NCBI GenBank assembly: GCA_018136815.1
Contig: CM030937.1
Location: forward strand, 566,553 to 630,552
Direction of reading: 5' to 3'
Origin: Isochrysis galbana
Lineage: Eukaryota > Haptophyta > Isochrysidales > Isochrysidaceae
Length of the DNA: 64,000 bases
Below the pieces are notes generated by a model. That model was not told the origin of the DNA, did no database searches, and saw nothing but the letters and a program-made list of their open reading frames with translations. How positions within the stretch are numbered: position 1 is the first letter of the stretch; each line of letters opens with the position of its first letter. The position numbers and the translations under genes are program-made. This document shows, piece after piece, positions 10,650 to 20,720 of this stretch.

Positions 10650-11615
10650 ATGCCTGCTGCCGCCCCCTCCATATCTTCTTTCATTCGCCGAGGGCCCAAG
10701 CACGGCTCCTCAAAGCTGCGCGGAAAGATGACCTCCAACTCATCGCCTTCGTCGACGCCGCGCAACTCGTTCGGCCGACCCGACTCTTTCATCTCGCCAC
10801 GACGCTTATCCGCCGCTTCCAGAGCACAGGCCGGCCTGCCGCCTACGCCGCGACACTCAGCGTCTGACGCGCCCGACGAGTCGGATGCGGAGGAACAGTC
10901 GGTACGGCGTGAGCTGTCTCACGCGTCGACCGTCGGCCAGAGCGAAGCCTCGATCACCGGCTATCGCCTTCACGGGATACCTAACGCGCCTGCGCGCGAT
11001 GGGCAACGCGAGCGCAGGCGTCAGAAACTCACGGTGGGCGGCCGCGCACCTTTCGCCAAGGTGGGCAACGTGCTTAGTGAGGCGGTGCAGTCGATCAAGA
11101 CGCCGCGAAGCCGCCGCACAGCCGCACAGCATGCGCAGCGGCAGCAGCAAACAGAACAGCAGCATCCGCACCAGCAGCACCAACAGCAGCAGCACCAACA
11201 GCAGCAGCAACGGCAGCACGCGATGGGGACGCCGCGATCAGTGCCAATGCAACAGCCTAGCATGAGTAAGGTGGACCGCATGCGTGCCGCCTCGTGTAAC
11301 CCAGCCTATCCCGCTGAATCGATCATCTCACGCAACCCCGAGGACGAGGCACGCAATGGCGTCAAGGACTCCAGCATTGGTCCCTTCCTCGGCTGGATGC
11401 CAAGGGGCTCAAAGTTGTCGGCTGAGAAGCATGACGAGCCCGCGCCGGACAGGCCGGCCGAAGGCTGCTCAACAGACTCGCCGAGACGCTCCACGACGTC
11501 GCTCCGGCGGTCGACCGCGTCGACCGCCCCTACGCCCTCTACCTCGCCTACTGCTAGCCCGGACGCCGCCCCATGGTGGGCCTCTGTCTGCCGCTGCATC
11601 GCCGGCCGGCAATGA
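10650..11615 (+). CDS. Hypothetical Ser/Gln/His-rich protein, 321 aa
   Basis: A single open frame of 321 codons from the ATG at 10,650; a second Met at 10,728 is an equally possible start. The protein is rich in Ser, Pro and Arg, with repeated SP/TP sites in the first 70 residues that look like phosphorylation sites. A poly Q/H region lies at about residues 164-190. The C-terminus is short and ordered-looking with a WW-C-C-C pattern (PWWASVCRCIAGRQ). I recognise no domain. It is placed after a CT-rich promoter-like tract, as other host genes here are, and has host-like GC and codon use. It could be a regulatory or scaffold protein, but the sequence does not say. Confidence 0.5.
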   Translation: MPAAAPSISSFIRRGPKHGSSKLRGKMTSNSSPSSTPRNSFGRPDSFISPRRLSAASRAQAGLPPTPRHSASDAPDESDAEEQSVRRELSHASTVGQSEASITGYRLHGIPNAPARDGQRERRRQKLTVGGRAPFAKVGNVLSEAVQSIKTPRSRRTAAQHAQRQQQTEQQHPHQQHQQQQHQQQQQRQHAMGTPRSVPMQQPSMSKVDRMRAASCNPAYPAESIISRNPEDEARNGVKDSSIGPFLGWMPRGSKLSAEKHDEPAPDRPAEGCSTDSPRRSTTSLRRSTASTAPTPSTSPTASPDAAPWWASVCRCIAGRQ

Positions 11616-12213
11616 GGGGCATGCCTGCTTGGGCGGTGGCCCTTGCAGTATTGGGTTGAGCGAAAGGGCGGTATTGTGCAGCTTGTCTCTTCCTCCACCG
11701 CTCCCCGCCCCATATCACGGATGGCGGATTGCGGCCTCACGCAGTCAGTGAAAGCATCCTCGGAGATGCCGTGCAACTGCGGGGCGTGCGCAGACCATCC
11801 CGCCATGCTTGCACCAAGAGTGGGCATGCTGGCTAGACGCGCCTTATCACATTCGAGGTTGCGCCGCCAAGCGGCGCTCCAGATGGCGTAATTTTGCGGT
11901 CGCCAAATGTGCTGACTGGAGGGCGCGCGAAAACTCAGCGAAAGCCGCCGCATCGAGCGGCGAGCGTGATTTTCGTCATGCCTCATCATCGACTTGTCCT
12001 CGCATGGTGGCAGGCCCGTATTGTGGATGCTTACGACCTCATCACTACTGGTACGGAATTTTGTTTTGTGTGTGGCGTGGATTGAGGTGGCATCGCAAGC
12101 TAGGCGGCATTCTAGTGGCGTTCAAGAGATGGTCCCGGCCGCGACAGGCTGATGTGGTGGGATCGTGGTGAGTTAAAGAGGGGAGGAGCACTTTCTACTT
12201 TATTACTAGCACG
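11616..12213. other. No gene recognised
   Basis: Intergenic sequence after the 10,650 ORF, with no supported frame. It runs up to the start of a LINE-family 5' end. Confidence 0.35.
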
Positions 12214-12400
12214 CAACTAACTTTATAGTTGGTTGCCATGGAGCGCGCCGCCGCTCCCCACCTCTCCTTCGGGTCCCCCACCGCGGGAGCCCCCCCAGTA
12301 CCCATGGAGCTGTCGCTGGCGAAGCGACCGCGTCCGCCCGCAGAGGCCGAGCAGGTGAGGCCGTGACTCAGGTCGCGCCGCACGGCCCGTGGCCAGGTCG
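12214..12400 (+). mobile_element. LINE-like family, 5' end copy
   Basis: The hairpin CAACTAAC-TTTATA-GTTGGTTG (12,214-12,235) lies two bases before the ATG at 12,238. The frame reads MERAAAPHLSFG and ends EAEQ at a possible splice donor CAG|GTGAGG. The following stretch resembles the copies at 2940 and 18,075 (CGCACGGCCCGTGGCC). Similarity stops near 12,400. Confidence 0.6.
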
Positions 12401-12506
12401 AGGTCATGGTGCGGCGTGCTAAACCGGCTGAGGCAGGCGGGCAGGCGACAGAGCCGAGGCGCGGCATAGATGGTGCTTTGCAGCATTGGCGGCGCGGGGC
12501 GCGGGC

Positions 12507-12930
12507 TTATTTATCGGGGCCTTGCAAGATAGGTGACGAATTGGGATGGCCCATAGGGCCTGAGGGCAATGAGGAAGGGGCAAAGCCGGCGGCAGGCGCG
12601 GCGAGGGAGGCCACTTCAGAGGTGCTGACGGGCTGAAGCCCGTCAGCAGAGGAAGGCGGGCAGGCGGGCTTGAGCGAGGGCGAGGACGGCGGCGAAAGCG
12701 ACATGGAACGAGCGGCGAAAGGCGAGGGTGAGTGTGAGGAGGGCTGTGGTGGCAGGGGCTGGCGAGGCGAGGCGAGTTTGTAGGGTCTGAGTGTTACGAG
12801 AGCGAGAGCGACGAGAGCGAGAGCGACGGATGACGACTGACGACAGGACGACGGACAAAGACACCCAGGAAAACACCCCGACTCTCGCCCCACGACTTTC
12901 TCACATAACTCGACTGAAATCAAACCCAAA
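12507..12930 (-). repeat. Diverged 'MSAPSSR-ORF' element fragment, minus copy
   Basis: An ATG at 12,704 (minus) opens MSLSPPSSPSLKPACPPSS, clearly related to the family ORF starts at 1907, 38,303 and 48,157. The frame ends at 12,507, about 66 codons. The leader upstream has the same CGAGAGCGAGAGCGACG-type tract. It is truncated and more diverged than the other copies. Confidence 0.5.
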
Positions 12931-13009
12931 CACTCCGGCCAGACAACGACGGACGACGATCAGAAGGCGATCTGTCGGCGATCCCGTCTGGAAGGGGAAT
13001 CGCACCATA

Positions 13010-13379
13010 ACGGAAACGAGGGGCAATCCTGCCGCACAAGATTCCAAGAGACCTACCAAATAAGACGAAAGGAGTGCGATGTGCCTAAGGGGGAGATGCG
13101 AAGAGGTCGCAAATTAAACCTGATTGCCCCCAGAAGCAGATAAAGAACCGCTGTGGAGATAGCAAATTAAACCTATTCGCGAAGCGCCTGGGAGGAAGAA
13201 AGGTGGGGAAACTTCCCTTCTCTTTTCGAGAGAAAGAGAGAGGGCGCTCCACAACCCACGATCCCATGCATCCAAGCGAAGCTTTTGACCGAGAACGAGA
13301 ACGAGAGAATTATAACGATAAATACCGAACGACGAAGAGAAGAGCGAAGCCTAACGAGTGTCGATTCGCGAATGCGACA
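13010..13379 (+). repeat. Dispersed repeat family D, plus copy (part)
   Basis: Matches the reverse complement of 9590-9965 and ends ATTCGCGAATGCGACA. It overlaps the apparent C-terminal coding part of the minus-strand gene at 14,337. Confidence 0.65.
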
Positions 13380-14337
13380 CCCCCCTGCTAGGATCGAGCG
13401 TCCCGCGAGGAAAGAAGAGAACCTAACGGACATCGGAGAGCTCCAAGCAAGCCACGAGAAAGGCAGAAGAGCAATCCTGAACGAGACCGAATGAGCCAAG
13501 AGCGAAGCGCGAATAAATCCGAAGAGCGAATGAAACAATAAATCTGAAGAGCGAATGAAACAATAAATCCGAATGGAGGGAGAGCCGCGCACCCAATGCC
13601 GAACCAAGACGGAAGACGTGATGAGCGACCTAACAATCGAGGACCGATGAGAACGCGGAACGACAAGACCAGTGCGCCGCACACCCTTAGGTGGTGCAGG
13701 CCTGATCTTCATCTTGCGCCGCCTCTCGAACGATGCGAGCATCGGAGGCGCTTGTTCGACTTCAGCATTCACCTCCGTGTCCTCCTCCTCTTCCTCCATG
13801 TCATCGGCCTCGGAGAGCCACTCGTCGTCGATCTACGAACAGAAAGGAGGAAAGCGCGGAGTGTGAGGTGGTGAGTAACACGCATGCGCGCACCCATGCC
13901 CATGCCCCCTCCCGGCAGCACACCTGGGCGACGATATGGGACTTGAGCACCCACTTCTTCTTCTTCTTCTTCTCAATCGTCGAGTAGAACTCCACCTCAA
14001 CCTTGTCCTTCCCATGCAGCGTGCCCTCGCCCATGGCCATGATCATGCACTCACCCATGGTCTCGTGCTCGACGCGCTGCCCGACCTTCAGCGTCAGGTG
14101 GGAGATGTCGTCATCGCTGTCCGCGCCGGCGGTGAGGTCGATGCCTTCGCCCTCCTCGTCCTCGTTCTCGTTTTCCTCGTGGGCCTCGATATTGTTGGTC
14201 ATATCGGAGATGCGATCGCCCTCAGGCGCGCGCGCCGGGAAACTGCTTGCGCTGTTCCTGCTGGACGACGTGGCGCGGCCCGAGCGACGACGCTTTCTAG
14301 CACCTACAGGCGAGGGTGAGGCGGAGTGGCATGTCAC
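13173..14337 (-). CDS. Acidic protein with a small Tudor-like barrel, two exons, C-terminus run into a repeat
   Basis: Exon 1 is 14,337-13,924 (or from the Met at 14,202). A 91-base intron GTGTGC...GTAG follows, and exon 2 is 13,832-13,173, phase 0. The core reads LTLKVGQRVEHETMGECMI...KVEVEFYSTIEKKKKKKWVLKS. This resembles the small beta-barrel found at the C-terminus of UvrD/PcrA helicases (VGDRVxHxxFGxGxV...W/LVLKY). It is preceded by an acidic, disordered stretch and followed by IDDEWLSEADDMEEEEE. From about 13,680 onward the reading frame enters non-host-like sequence, and the last about 68 codons lie in repeat family D. The real end is therefore uncertain and the gene may be cut by the insertion. 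Function unknown; a chromatin or nucleic-acid role is only a guess. Confidence 0.5.
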
Positions 14338-14434
14338 GAATGCATTCGTGACGGCGCGGGCCGGCGTGGCAGCTCAAGCCGGCAGGCCCGGGGAGAGCCT
14401 CGCCTGGCATGCTCCTCTCTCGCTCGCTCCTCGC

Positions 14435-14614
14435 CCCCCCCGCGCCCCCCCCCCCCCCCGCGCGCCCCCCCCTATCCCGCTGGCTCCCGCCCAAATATGT
14501 ACCGGCGCCCGGGCCCGTGCCACCCAAATATGTAGTAAATATGTCGACATATCCGTTTGCCAGAATCGTACCCAAATATGTAGTACGATATGTACATATT
14601 ATGGCCTACCCCTA
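14435..14614. repeat. C-run and a hAT-type right end
   Basis: Runs of C lie at about 14,440-14,470. From 14,490 the motif CCAAATATGT recurs several times and the segment ends GGCCTACCCCTA at 14,614, the same 12 bases that end the hAT element at 22,798. I could not find the matching left end, so this is a partial copy. Confidence 0.45.
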
Positions 14615-15246
14615 GTCGTCGGATCGTCATCTCATGCTCATGGACAAGTGCTTACTACTCCCTTGATCTCCATGCCTGGGTGATTAGTCCAGAGCTGGAG
14701 CATATTTCGAAGGTCACGTTCCGTCGAACATAGGAGATATTTAAAGTTGAGCCATCAAATGTGTAGAAGCCTGTAGAACTAGAAGCTTGGCGGAGCTTAG
14801 CCACGTGGATATAATGGTAGACCAACATTGAACATTGAATAAAGTGTAGTGATTGATAGAAGCGTAGAGACGTCGTAAACGTATAGACATAAGAACGAAG
14901 ATTGACGACTAATCATCGCGTTTATAACGGTAGAGCTGAAATAGCGAAATAGCCTGCAGAGGCTCGCGAACTCGCGAATGCGACAGACGCGCTCCATGGC
15001 CCTATCTTTTCAAAGATAGTGGAGCGGCGTTTTTGACTTAGTGAAGGAGGCTGCTAGCGCGTAAAAATGACGGTGCATATGAGTTGAGGAAATTTGACGG
15101 ATTTTTGGGACTAGAAAATTCACTATACTGTACACTCAACTAGCTACACCTTCAAGCTTCAAGAATTTTTTATACACTCAACCAGCACAAATCCAGCTCC
15201 TTGGACCCCCCCCGCCAGCTTTTTGGCCCGTCCGCCATGGCATCTA
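14615..15246. other. No gene recognised
   Basis: AT-richer sequence with no supported frame. It contains CGCGAATGCGACA near 14,985, which resembles the LTR end motif of the window's repeats. Confidence 0.35.
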
Positions 15247-16161
15247 TCAGTAGGTTCTACGCGCTTCGGGAGCTCTTCTGCTGCCATCTCCCACGTCCGC
15301 AGCGCCCGATCTCTCCACCGACCAATGAGCAGCGGCGGCTGGACGTTGACGGTTGATTTCCGCAATGAAGGGCTTCGGCAACAAAGGATTTGGATCAGCG
15401 AGGTGAGCTTTTGGTGGCGGCACTGCCATCTTCTGTCTGATCTCATCCTCAAGCAACCGCAGGGGCACCATTGCCAGCGAATGTGGACTGTGAAGTATTC
15501 GCCGAACGGCCGGAGCCGGTAGGCGGCGCACGGGTTCACTTCGAACCGAGCGCTCTGAGCAAAGGACTGCAGGGACCGCCGCGTGGACGTCGATTCCCGC
15601 GCTGGTGCTGGGCACGCCCACTGAAGGCTCATCCTGCGGAAATTCGGGTAGCAAGCCCATGGGAGGACGGGCGGCCCATTGCGCTCGCCGGCTGCAGTAG
15701 CCTTGCGCCCTCAGCTTAGGCGACCTAGGCAAAGCGGCCGCGGGCATTGCATTGGCGCGGCGGCCCCCTCTTCGCCTCTCAGGGCTGCCGAGCCGCGCGG
15801 CTGAGGCGGGGCTCGCAAGAATCACTAGCTCAGCGTGCGGGCCCGCTGGTCGCTCTGCGAACTCGCGCGACGAGTTGTTGAGCTGTTTGGCACTAGGTGC
15901 ACGGCTGGGCCGTTTCGTAGACCTCCGCACTGACGGCACATGCATACTACTCGGCGGCGCTTGCAGCACCCCGGTCACTTCCGGTCTGCAGCGTGGCTGC
16001 GACAGAAGCTCAACCAGCGTGCTCATCGGCACGTGCTCCTGCGCCGCCGGCGGCCAGCTCGCCCAGCCGGGTGGAGGGGCCCCCATCGGCGGCCGCGCGG
16101 CGACGGCGGAGCGAACGAGTGGAGAAACGATGTGGTGAAACGACCGACTTCTCTCTGCCAC
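15247..16161 (-). CDS. Hypothetical basic protein, 304 aa, divergent partner of the amidase gene
   Basis: A single open frame of 304 codons starting at the ATG at 16,161 (MAERSRSFHH). It is rich in Ala, Pro, Arg and Ser with little predicted order. No membrane segment, signal peptide or known motif is visible. A PxxxPMG-type repeat occurs twice (about residues 24 and 165). The gene starts only 103 bases from the start of the plus-strand amidase gene, so the two probably share a promoter region. A low-complexity ORF of this kind can be spurious; its length, GC and position argue mildly for a real gene. Confidence 0.4.
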   Translation of the reverse strand: MAERSRSFHHIVSPLVRSAVAARPPMGAPPPGWASWPPAAQEHVPMSTLVELLSQPRCRPEVTGVLQAPPSSMHVPSVRRSTKRPSRAPSAKQLNNSSREFAERPAGPHAELVILASPASAARLGSPERRRGGRRANAMPAAALPRSPKLRAQGYCSRRAQWAARPPMGLLPEFPQDEPSVGVPSTSAGIDVHAAVPAVLCSERSVRSEPVRRLPAPAVRRILHSPHSLAMVPLRLLEDEIRQKMAVPPPKAHLADPNPLLPKPFIAEINRQRPAAAAHWSVERSGAADVGDGSRRAPEARRTY

Positions 16162-16264
16162 GAAAGGTGTGAGTAAAAAGAGTTTTGTAGTAGTAGGAGG
16201 GGTCTTGTGCTCGTCCCAGGTCCCATTATAAGTTTATAAAATCTCGGGCCCTCGGTGTGAATGA
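16162..16264. promoter_or_regulatory. Short divergent intergenic region
   Basis: 103 bases separate two head-to-head ORFs. It contains TATAAG (about 16,227) and TTTATAAAAT (about 16,233-16,242), AT-rich against GC-rich flanks. No other site is recognised. Confidence 0.35.
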
Positions 16265-17062
16265 ATGTCGGAGGCGCCGATCGTCGGCACTCGGCCGACG
16301 GGTGCGACGGTTGCGCTGCTGAGCATGCTGCCGCTGGTTCGCCCGAGCGCGACGCAGCGGGTGCAGACGGGTGACTTGCTCTTCGTGCACGAGCCCTTCG
16401 GTGGCGGCATTGGTGCAGCCATCGAGCAGACCGGTCAGGCGACGGTGCGCTGGATGCACTCACATGGAGCGCCGGAGGCAACGCAAGAGACAGCCTCACA
16501 CGTTGCCCTTGCATGGCGGCGCGCAGCGGACGACGAGCTGTTCCTTGTCGAAGCGCTCGAGCCTGAAGTGAGGCTAACATCTGCACACGACTTTTTCACT
16601 CGCTCGGGTGCCAATGCCGTCTTCTACTTGGCGACCTTTGTCGACCAGCAGATGAGGCAGGCGCGAGGACATGCAGCCAATATCGCCCTGGCGCAGGTGG
16701 GCAAGCCGTACGCCGACGAGTTCCAGCCGCCTCCAGCCAGCTTCTACTGCTCTTCACTGATTGAATACGCCTTTGGGCAGGCCCTGGGTGGCGAGGCGCA
16801 TCCCTTCAACCCAGAGCCCTTTGTGCTGATATTCGAGCCCGAATCGTTTTGGAGAGAATACTACGCCAAGCTTCACCGCACGGTCCCAACCAACATCACG
16901 GGCTCGAACCCCACGCTACTGCTCCATAGCCGCGCCTTGAGCTTCCAAGTCTACCAAGTCGACGCCATCACGGGAACCTTTGGTGCGCCGCGAATTAGCG
17001 GCAGTGGCCGTTTCTCTCTAGGCAGCGAGGGCGATAGCTACGAAGAAACTGATCTGTACTAG
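16265..17062 (+). CDS. YiiX/YebB-type NlpC/P60-like cysteine hydrolase
   Basis: 265 aa, one exon, ATG at 16,265. It has the circularly permuted papain-like amidase pattern of the YaeF/YiiX (C92-type) family. GDLLF at residues 36-40 is the entry strand. The His is in SHVALAW (His79), and the Cys is in FYCSSLIEYAF (Cys162). KPYADEF precedes the Cys, as in the family, and a C-terminal FWREYYAKL helix is present. Members hydrolyse amide or thioester-type bonds in bacterial wall peptides or lipidated substrates; the substrate here is unknown. No signal peptide is obvious. Such genes are common in bacteria and scattered in protists, so ancient transfer is possible. Its GC and codon use match the neighbours, so a transfer is not recent. 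Confidence 0.75.
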   Translation: MSEAPIVGTRPTGATVALLSMLPLVRPSATQRVQTGDLLFVHEPFGGGIGAAIEQTGQATVRWMHSHGAPEATQETASHVALAWRRAADDELFLVEALEPEVRLTSAHDFFTRSGANAVFYLATFVDQQMRQARGHAANIALAQVGKPYADEFQPPPASFYCSSLIEYAFGQALGGEAHPFNPEPFVLIFEPESFWREYYAKLHRTVPTNITGSNPTLLLHSRALSFQVYQVDAITGTFGAPRISGSGRFSLGSEGDSYEETDLY

Positions 17063-17900
17063 GGCGCACGCTAGACAGCCGGATGTGTGCGGGGGTGGGG
17101 GGCGAGAGAGAGAGAGCAGGGCCCACAGGGGCAACCCTACTCTGTGTGCGACACTACCGATAGCCAACCCTGACAACCACGACGGATGCAGCAGAGAGCG
17201 AATCTGGCGGAATGAGCATTGCCGTTGAAGCTATCGAGTTTGCATCACAGTCTGGGCCTCGCAGCCAACGGTCGCTCCAAAAGACTTCTACATCGAATTA
17301 GTGCGCGCACCGTCCCGAACAGATCGCATCCGTTCCCTCCTGAGCCATGATCGCCAATCCTCTCATGCTAGCTGAGTTTGCGGCGAGGAAAGTAGCCAAG
17401 GAGTTCAACGCATCCGCAGGATCGCGCAACATCTACTACGCGGGGCAATCGCCTCATGCCGACGATACCATTGTGATAGTGGGTGGGCATTCGTTAATAG
17501 ATGTAGGCAGCCAGGGCACGGGTGCATTCAGAACGCCCAGAAGGATGACGCAAAATGGCGACACACAGATTATAGAGTAGCAATGCAATTGATTTTCTTC
17601 GCCCTCGAATACTCCGGCGTGCTCTAAGGCGGCGGGAGGTGACCAGAAGAGACCTACAACAGGTCGTTGTCTCACAAAGGTGCGTGTTGCATATGCAAGG
17701 CACCGGCACGTGTCGCAATACAATGCAGCGAGTGCAACGATTACGGCAAGCAGGCGCAATAATATGAGGTGTGCGATGTGCGAGTTGTGCGCCCCAATAG
17801 CCGATAGTTCGTGCGCACACGCCCGTTGCAACAAACTAAACGCGGGCTAGAGTGCGAAAGTAAGGCGCAGCACAAATTAAGAATTTGAAGCTGTTCAATT
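17063..17900. other. No supported gene
   Basis: Intergenic. A 77-codon frame at 17,347-17,580 (MIANPLMLAEFAARKVAKEF...) reads like protein over its first half but matches nothing I know and lacks a clear partner exon. Confidence 0.3.
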
Positions 17901-17927
17901 GAGTTTATACTTAGTCCACAACTAAGT

Positions 17928-18130
17928 CAACTAACTTTATAGTCAGTTGGCCTGGAGCGCGCCGCCGCCGCTCCCCTCCTCTTCCGGGCCCCCCGCCGAG
18001 GGCGGCCCCCCAGCCCCCATGGAGCAGTCGCTGTCGAAGCGCCCGCGCCCGCCATCAGAGGCCGAGCAGGTGAGCGCGACCCGCGTCGCGCCACACGGCC
18101 CGTGGCTCCGGCCACACCACACACAGCAGC
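17928..18130 (+). mobile_element. LINE-like family, 5' end copy with damaged start codon
   Basis: The hairpin CAACTAAC-TTTATA-GTCAGTTG (17,928-17,949) is followed by CCTGGAGCGCGCCGCC where the other copies have ATGGAGCGCGCC, so the start codon is CTG. The following 150 bases match the copies at 2815 and 12,238 up to GCCACACGGCCCGTGGC. A second, shorter hairpin-like stretch (TTTATACTTAG) lies just upstream at about 17,903. Confidence 0.6.
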
Positions 18131-18542
18131 CACATGCTCCGGACACGAATGCCTGTGATCTTGGTCTTTTCAAGTCCATGAATTCACGCTTACCGAAGCG
18201 GCGCGACTTCAATTTGGACCGTTTTGCTGAGCAATGCATGCAGGCATTCAATGAGTATCCTTCAGAGAAGCTAAGCAAGTGTATCGTGAATGCGGATGGT
18301 TCGAATGAGAATGACTTGCCGCATGCGCGTGACAGGCGCAAGAATCGAGTGGCTCCCGTGCTCCCGTGGCCACCGTGGTTGAGGGATAAAATGACAATTG
18401 TGAGACCGTCTAAAGTAATAGGATTAAGCCCCAATGTACCCCATGCAACATAGTTCAAGGGCGGGCTTTCTCGTCTAGCTCTTATTAGTTTTATTTCTGA
18501 TCTACCGGTCCTACGGGTTTCAGTTTTGAAACGGAGGTAGTA
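18131..18542 (+). pseudogene. Tc1/mariner-type transposase C-terminal fragment with right terminal repeat
   Basis: The frame reads APDTNACDLGLFKSMNSRL, which corresponds to the DDE-domain stretch with the third catalytic acidic position region (SPDLNxLDLGFF in plant mariner-like elements). It continues with RFAEQCMQAFNEYPSEKL. The segment ends at TTGAAACGGAGGTAGTA, the typical mariner/Stowaway terminal repeat, next to a TA. The left end and the N-terminal two thirds of the transposase are missing, and the fragment joins directly to a LINE-family 5' end. Confidence 0.6.
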
Positions 18543-18916
18543 TAATATAAGGGCGATCACAGCAACAACAAACCCATGGGGTGAACACAAGTAAGGATCG
18601 CCGAACGACACCACTTACCATCGCCGAACGACACCACTTACCACCAGCTAAATCTCCCGCCAAGCTGCCGAGCACAAAAGCGTCGGCGACCGCACCACAA
18701 CGTTGTTGAACTAGCAGCAGAAGCTCTCGCAACGCCGACAATGGCATGCAGTATGCGCGACGTTGCTCGATAGGCAGAATGTGACCCATGCAACAAAGGT
18801 GCTAGGATGCCCCCGCCGCTAGGGGAAAGTATGCAGCAACGGGCGCCCGCGCTGCAGCTACACGCTGCAGCGGCACGACGCGACTGCTACTGTTCCTGCG
18901 TTGCATCCTCCAAGTC
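18543..18916. other. No gene recognised
   Basis: Contains a 25-base direct duplication (GATCGCCGAACGACACCAC at about 18,595 and 18,621). Nothing else is supported. Confidence 0.35.
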
Positions 18917-20476
18917 TCACCACGATCCATCCGGATGGCCGATTGAGTGGCGCCGGCGGCTTGAGACACTTGGCATCCCAGCCCATGTGGGCGCCTCGGT
19001 CAAGTACCGCACGTGCCGGCCCTTGAGATTGGCGGGCATTGAGCTGGAACGTGCGTTGGCCTCTAGCTCGCGCAGCAGCTTGCTCGAATGCAGCTCTCGC
19101 GCCACCCTCTTGCTCGCGGCAGCGGCGCTAAATGCGCCTGTGTCCACTAGCCCCGCTACGAAGGCCGTCTTGCCACCACGCATGCCCACGCTCGTTTTCG
19201 GCCTCCCACGCACCAGGTTGTAAGTGGCCTGGGGTGTACGCGCAGGCGTACCCCAGCTGCCGCGTGTGGCAATTCTCTCGAACTCCGAGGCGTTTTGCTT
19301 CAATCGTGCCAGAGAGGCAGACCACTCATGTCCGCCTGCGAGCATCGTCGATGTCTGGTGTCGGTGTTGGGACATATTCAACGTCTGCAGCGAGTCCCTC
19401 GACGCGAAATGCTGAGCCACTAGCTGACCGGCTGATTGACAACGGCGTTGAGGCGAATGATGGGCTGGGGGCCTTGTGTACTGCTGCAGGAGCCGCGAGC
19501 GCATCATCTCTACGCTGTTGTCAAGCGGGCTGCCGCTCGGCATGCACCTATGCGAGGCGACCTCGTCCCCGACTTCAGGGGCCATGGTGGGCTCTGCTGG
19601 GGGCGAATGATTGGCCGACAAATGCCGACCAGTGCCCTGGGCGCTGGGCAGCCGCATCCGATAGCTAAACTTGACATCCTCCTTCTCGGCGCCTGTTGGC
19701 GCCCCCAATAGCTGGGGCGCCACAACCGCCGGCTGCTCGAGCAGCTCCTCGACGTTGCGCGCCTCCACGCGACCCATAGCTAGCACGGTCGCGGCTAGGG
19801 TGGCGCGGAGTGTTGGATTCTTTGAGGCTCGCGTCGGCGACGGCACAGCTAATTGCTCCCACGGGGTGACTGGAACGTCAAATGGCATCGTATGGGAAAT
19901 GGTGGGCATGCTTGGCGTCCTGTGCAACTCCACGAAAGCATCGTGACCTTCCTCGCCCTCGTGCCTTCGCTGATGGCGCCTCGTCTGTGACTGGCCCGCA
20001 TCAAGCGATAGACTGACGAATTTCTTCGCCTGTGCCGCAGCTTGGCGCACAGCGGGCGCAGCGGGCGCAGGGGCAGGGACTGATGGTGGCCTGGTCGGTT
20101 TGGTCGGCTCCGTCACCTTGGGCGCTTGCTTGTCTTCACTCCGTCTTATGAAGAGGTCGTCTTCCGTCTGGTGGTCCCAGCCGCTGACTCCCCACGCACC
20201 TCCCCACGCTTGATTGACCTGACTGCTAATCTTCGCTGGAGTCTCCTGCTTGAACCGGCTGCGAGGACCCCGCGAGAGTCTCTCGTGAGGAGAGGAGGAA
20301 GAGGCGGCTGCTATTGAGCGCACTTCCTCCTCCCATTCTCTGGCGGCCGGGTGGTCGGAGACGTCGCGAAGGGAGGCCACGGCCGTGTAGATGCTTGCGC
20401 GCGTATCCTCCTCGATCTGCCGTTGTAGCTGCTCGAGTCGTGCTGCAGAGGGCACGCGAGTGCTGAGTGATGCCAT
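18917..20476 (-). CDS. Hypothetical Ser/Ala/Arg-rich protein, 519 aa
   Basis: Single exon, start taken at the ATG at 20,476 (MASLSTRVPSAARLEQL). The in-frame upstream Met at 20,731 would translate a GA/CT simple repeat and is rejected. Residues about 10-50 could form an amphipathic helix (ARLEQLQRQIEEDTRASIY). The rest is mostly low-complexity with scattered basic patches and a more regular C-terminal region (AAAASKRVARELHSSKLLRELEANARSS). I recognise no domain. Upstream lies a long homopurine tract (20,487-20,715), as for other host genes here. Confidence 0.5.
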   Translation of the reverse strand: MASLSTRVPSAARLEQLQRQIEEDTRASIYTAVASLRDVSDHPAAREWEEEVRSIAAASSSSPHERLSRGPRSRFKQETPAKISSQVNQAWGGAWGVSGWDHQTEDDLFIRRSEDKQAPKVTEPTKPTRPPSVPAPAPAAPAVRQAAAQAKKFVSLSLDAGQSQTRRHQRRHEGEEGHDAFVELHRTPSMPTISHTMPFDVPVTPWEQLAVPSPTRASKNPTLRATLAATVLAMGRVEARNVEELLEQPAVVAPQLLGAPTGAEKEDVKFSYRMRLPSAQGTGRHLSANHSPPAEPTMAPEVGDEVASHRCMPSGSPLDNSVEMMRSRLLQQYTRPPAHHSPQRRCQSAGQLVAQHFASRDSLQTLNMSQHRHQTSTMLAGGHEWSASLARLKQNASEFERIATRGSWGTPARTPQATYNLVRGRPKTSVGMRGGKTAFVAGLVDTGAFSAAAASKRVARELHSSKLLRELEANARSSSMPANLKGRHVRYLTEAPTWAGMPSVSSRRRHSIGHPDGSW

Positions 20477-20486
20477 CACTCGCGTC

Positions 20487-20605
20487 CCACAGAGAGAGGG
20501 AGAGAGGAAGAGAAACCACAGAGAAGGAGATGATGAGGGAGGAGGAGAGGGGGGGGGGGGGGGGAGAAGAGGGGGGAGAGGGGGAGAAGGGGAGGGGGGG
20601 GGAGG

Positions 20606-20688
<83 letters not shown>

Positions 20689-20720
20689 AGAGAGAGGGGG
20701 AGGGAGGGAGGGAGGTGTTA
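20487..20720. repeat. Homopurine (GA/GGGGA) tract at the 5' end of the 20,476 gene
   Basis: G-rich (20,548-20,615) then about 37 GA units (20,611-20,684), almost without pyrimidines. It lies directly before the start codon of the minus-strand gene. Confidence 0.8.

Noticed and set aside
17347-17580. 77-codon plus frame
   Set aside because: Too short and without splice partners or known motif.
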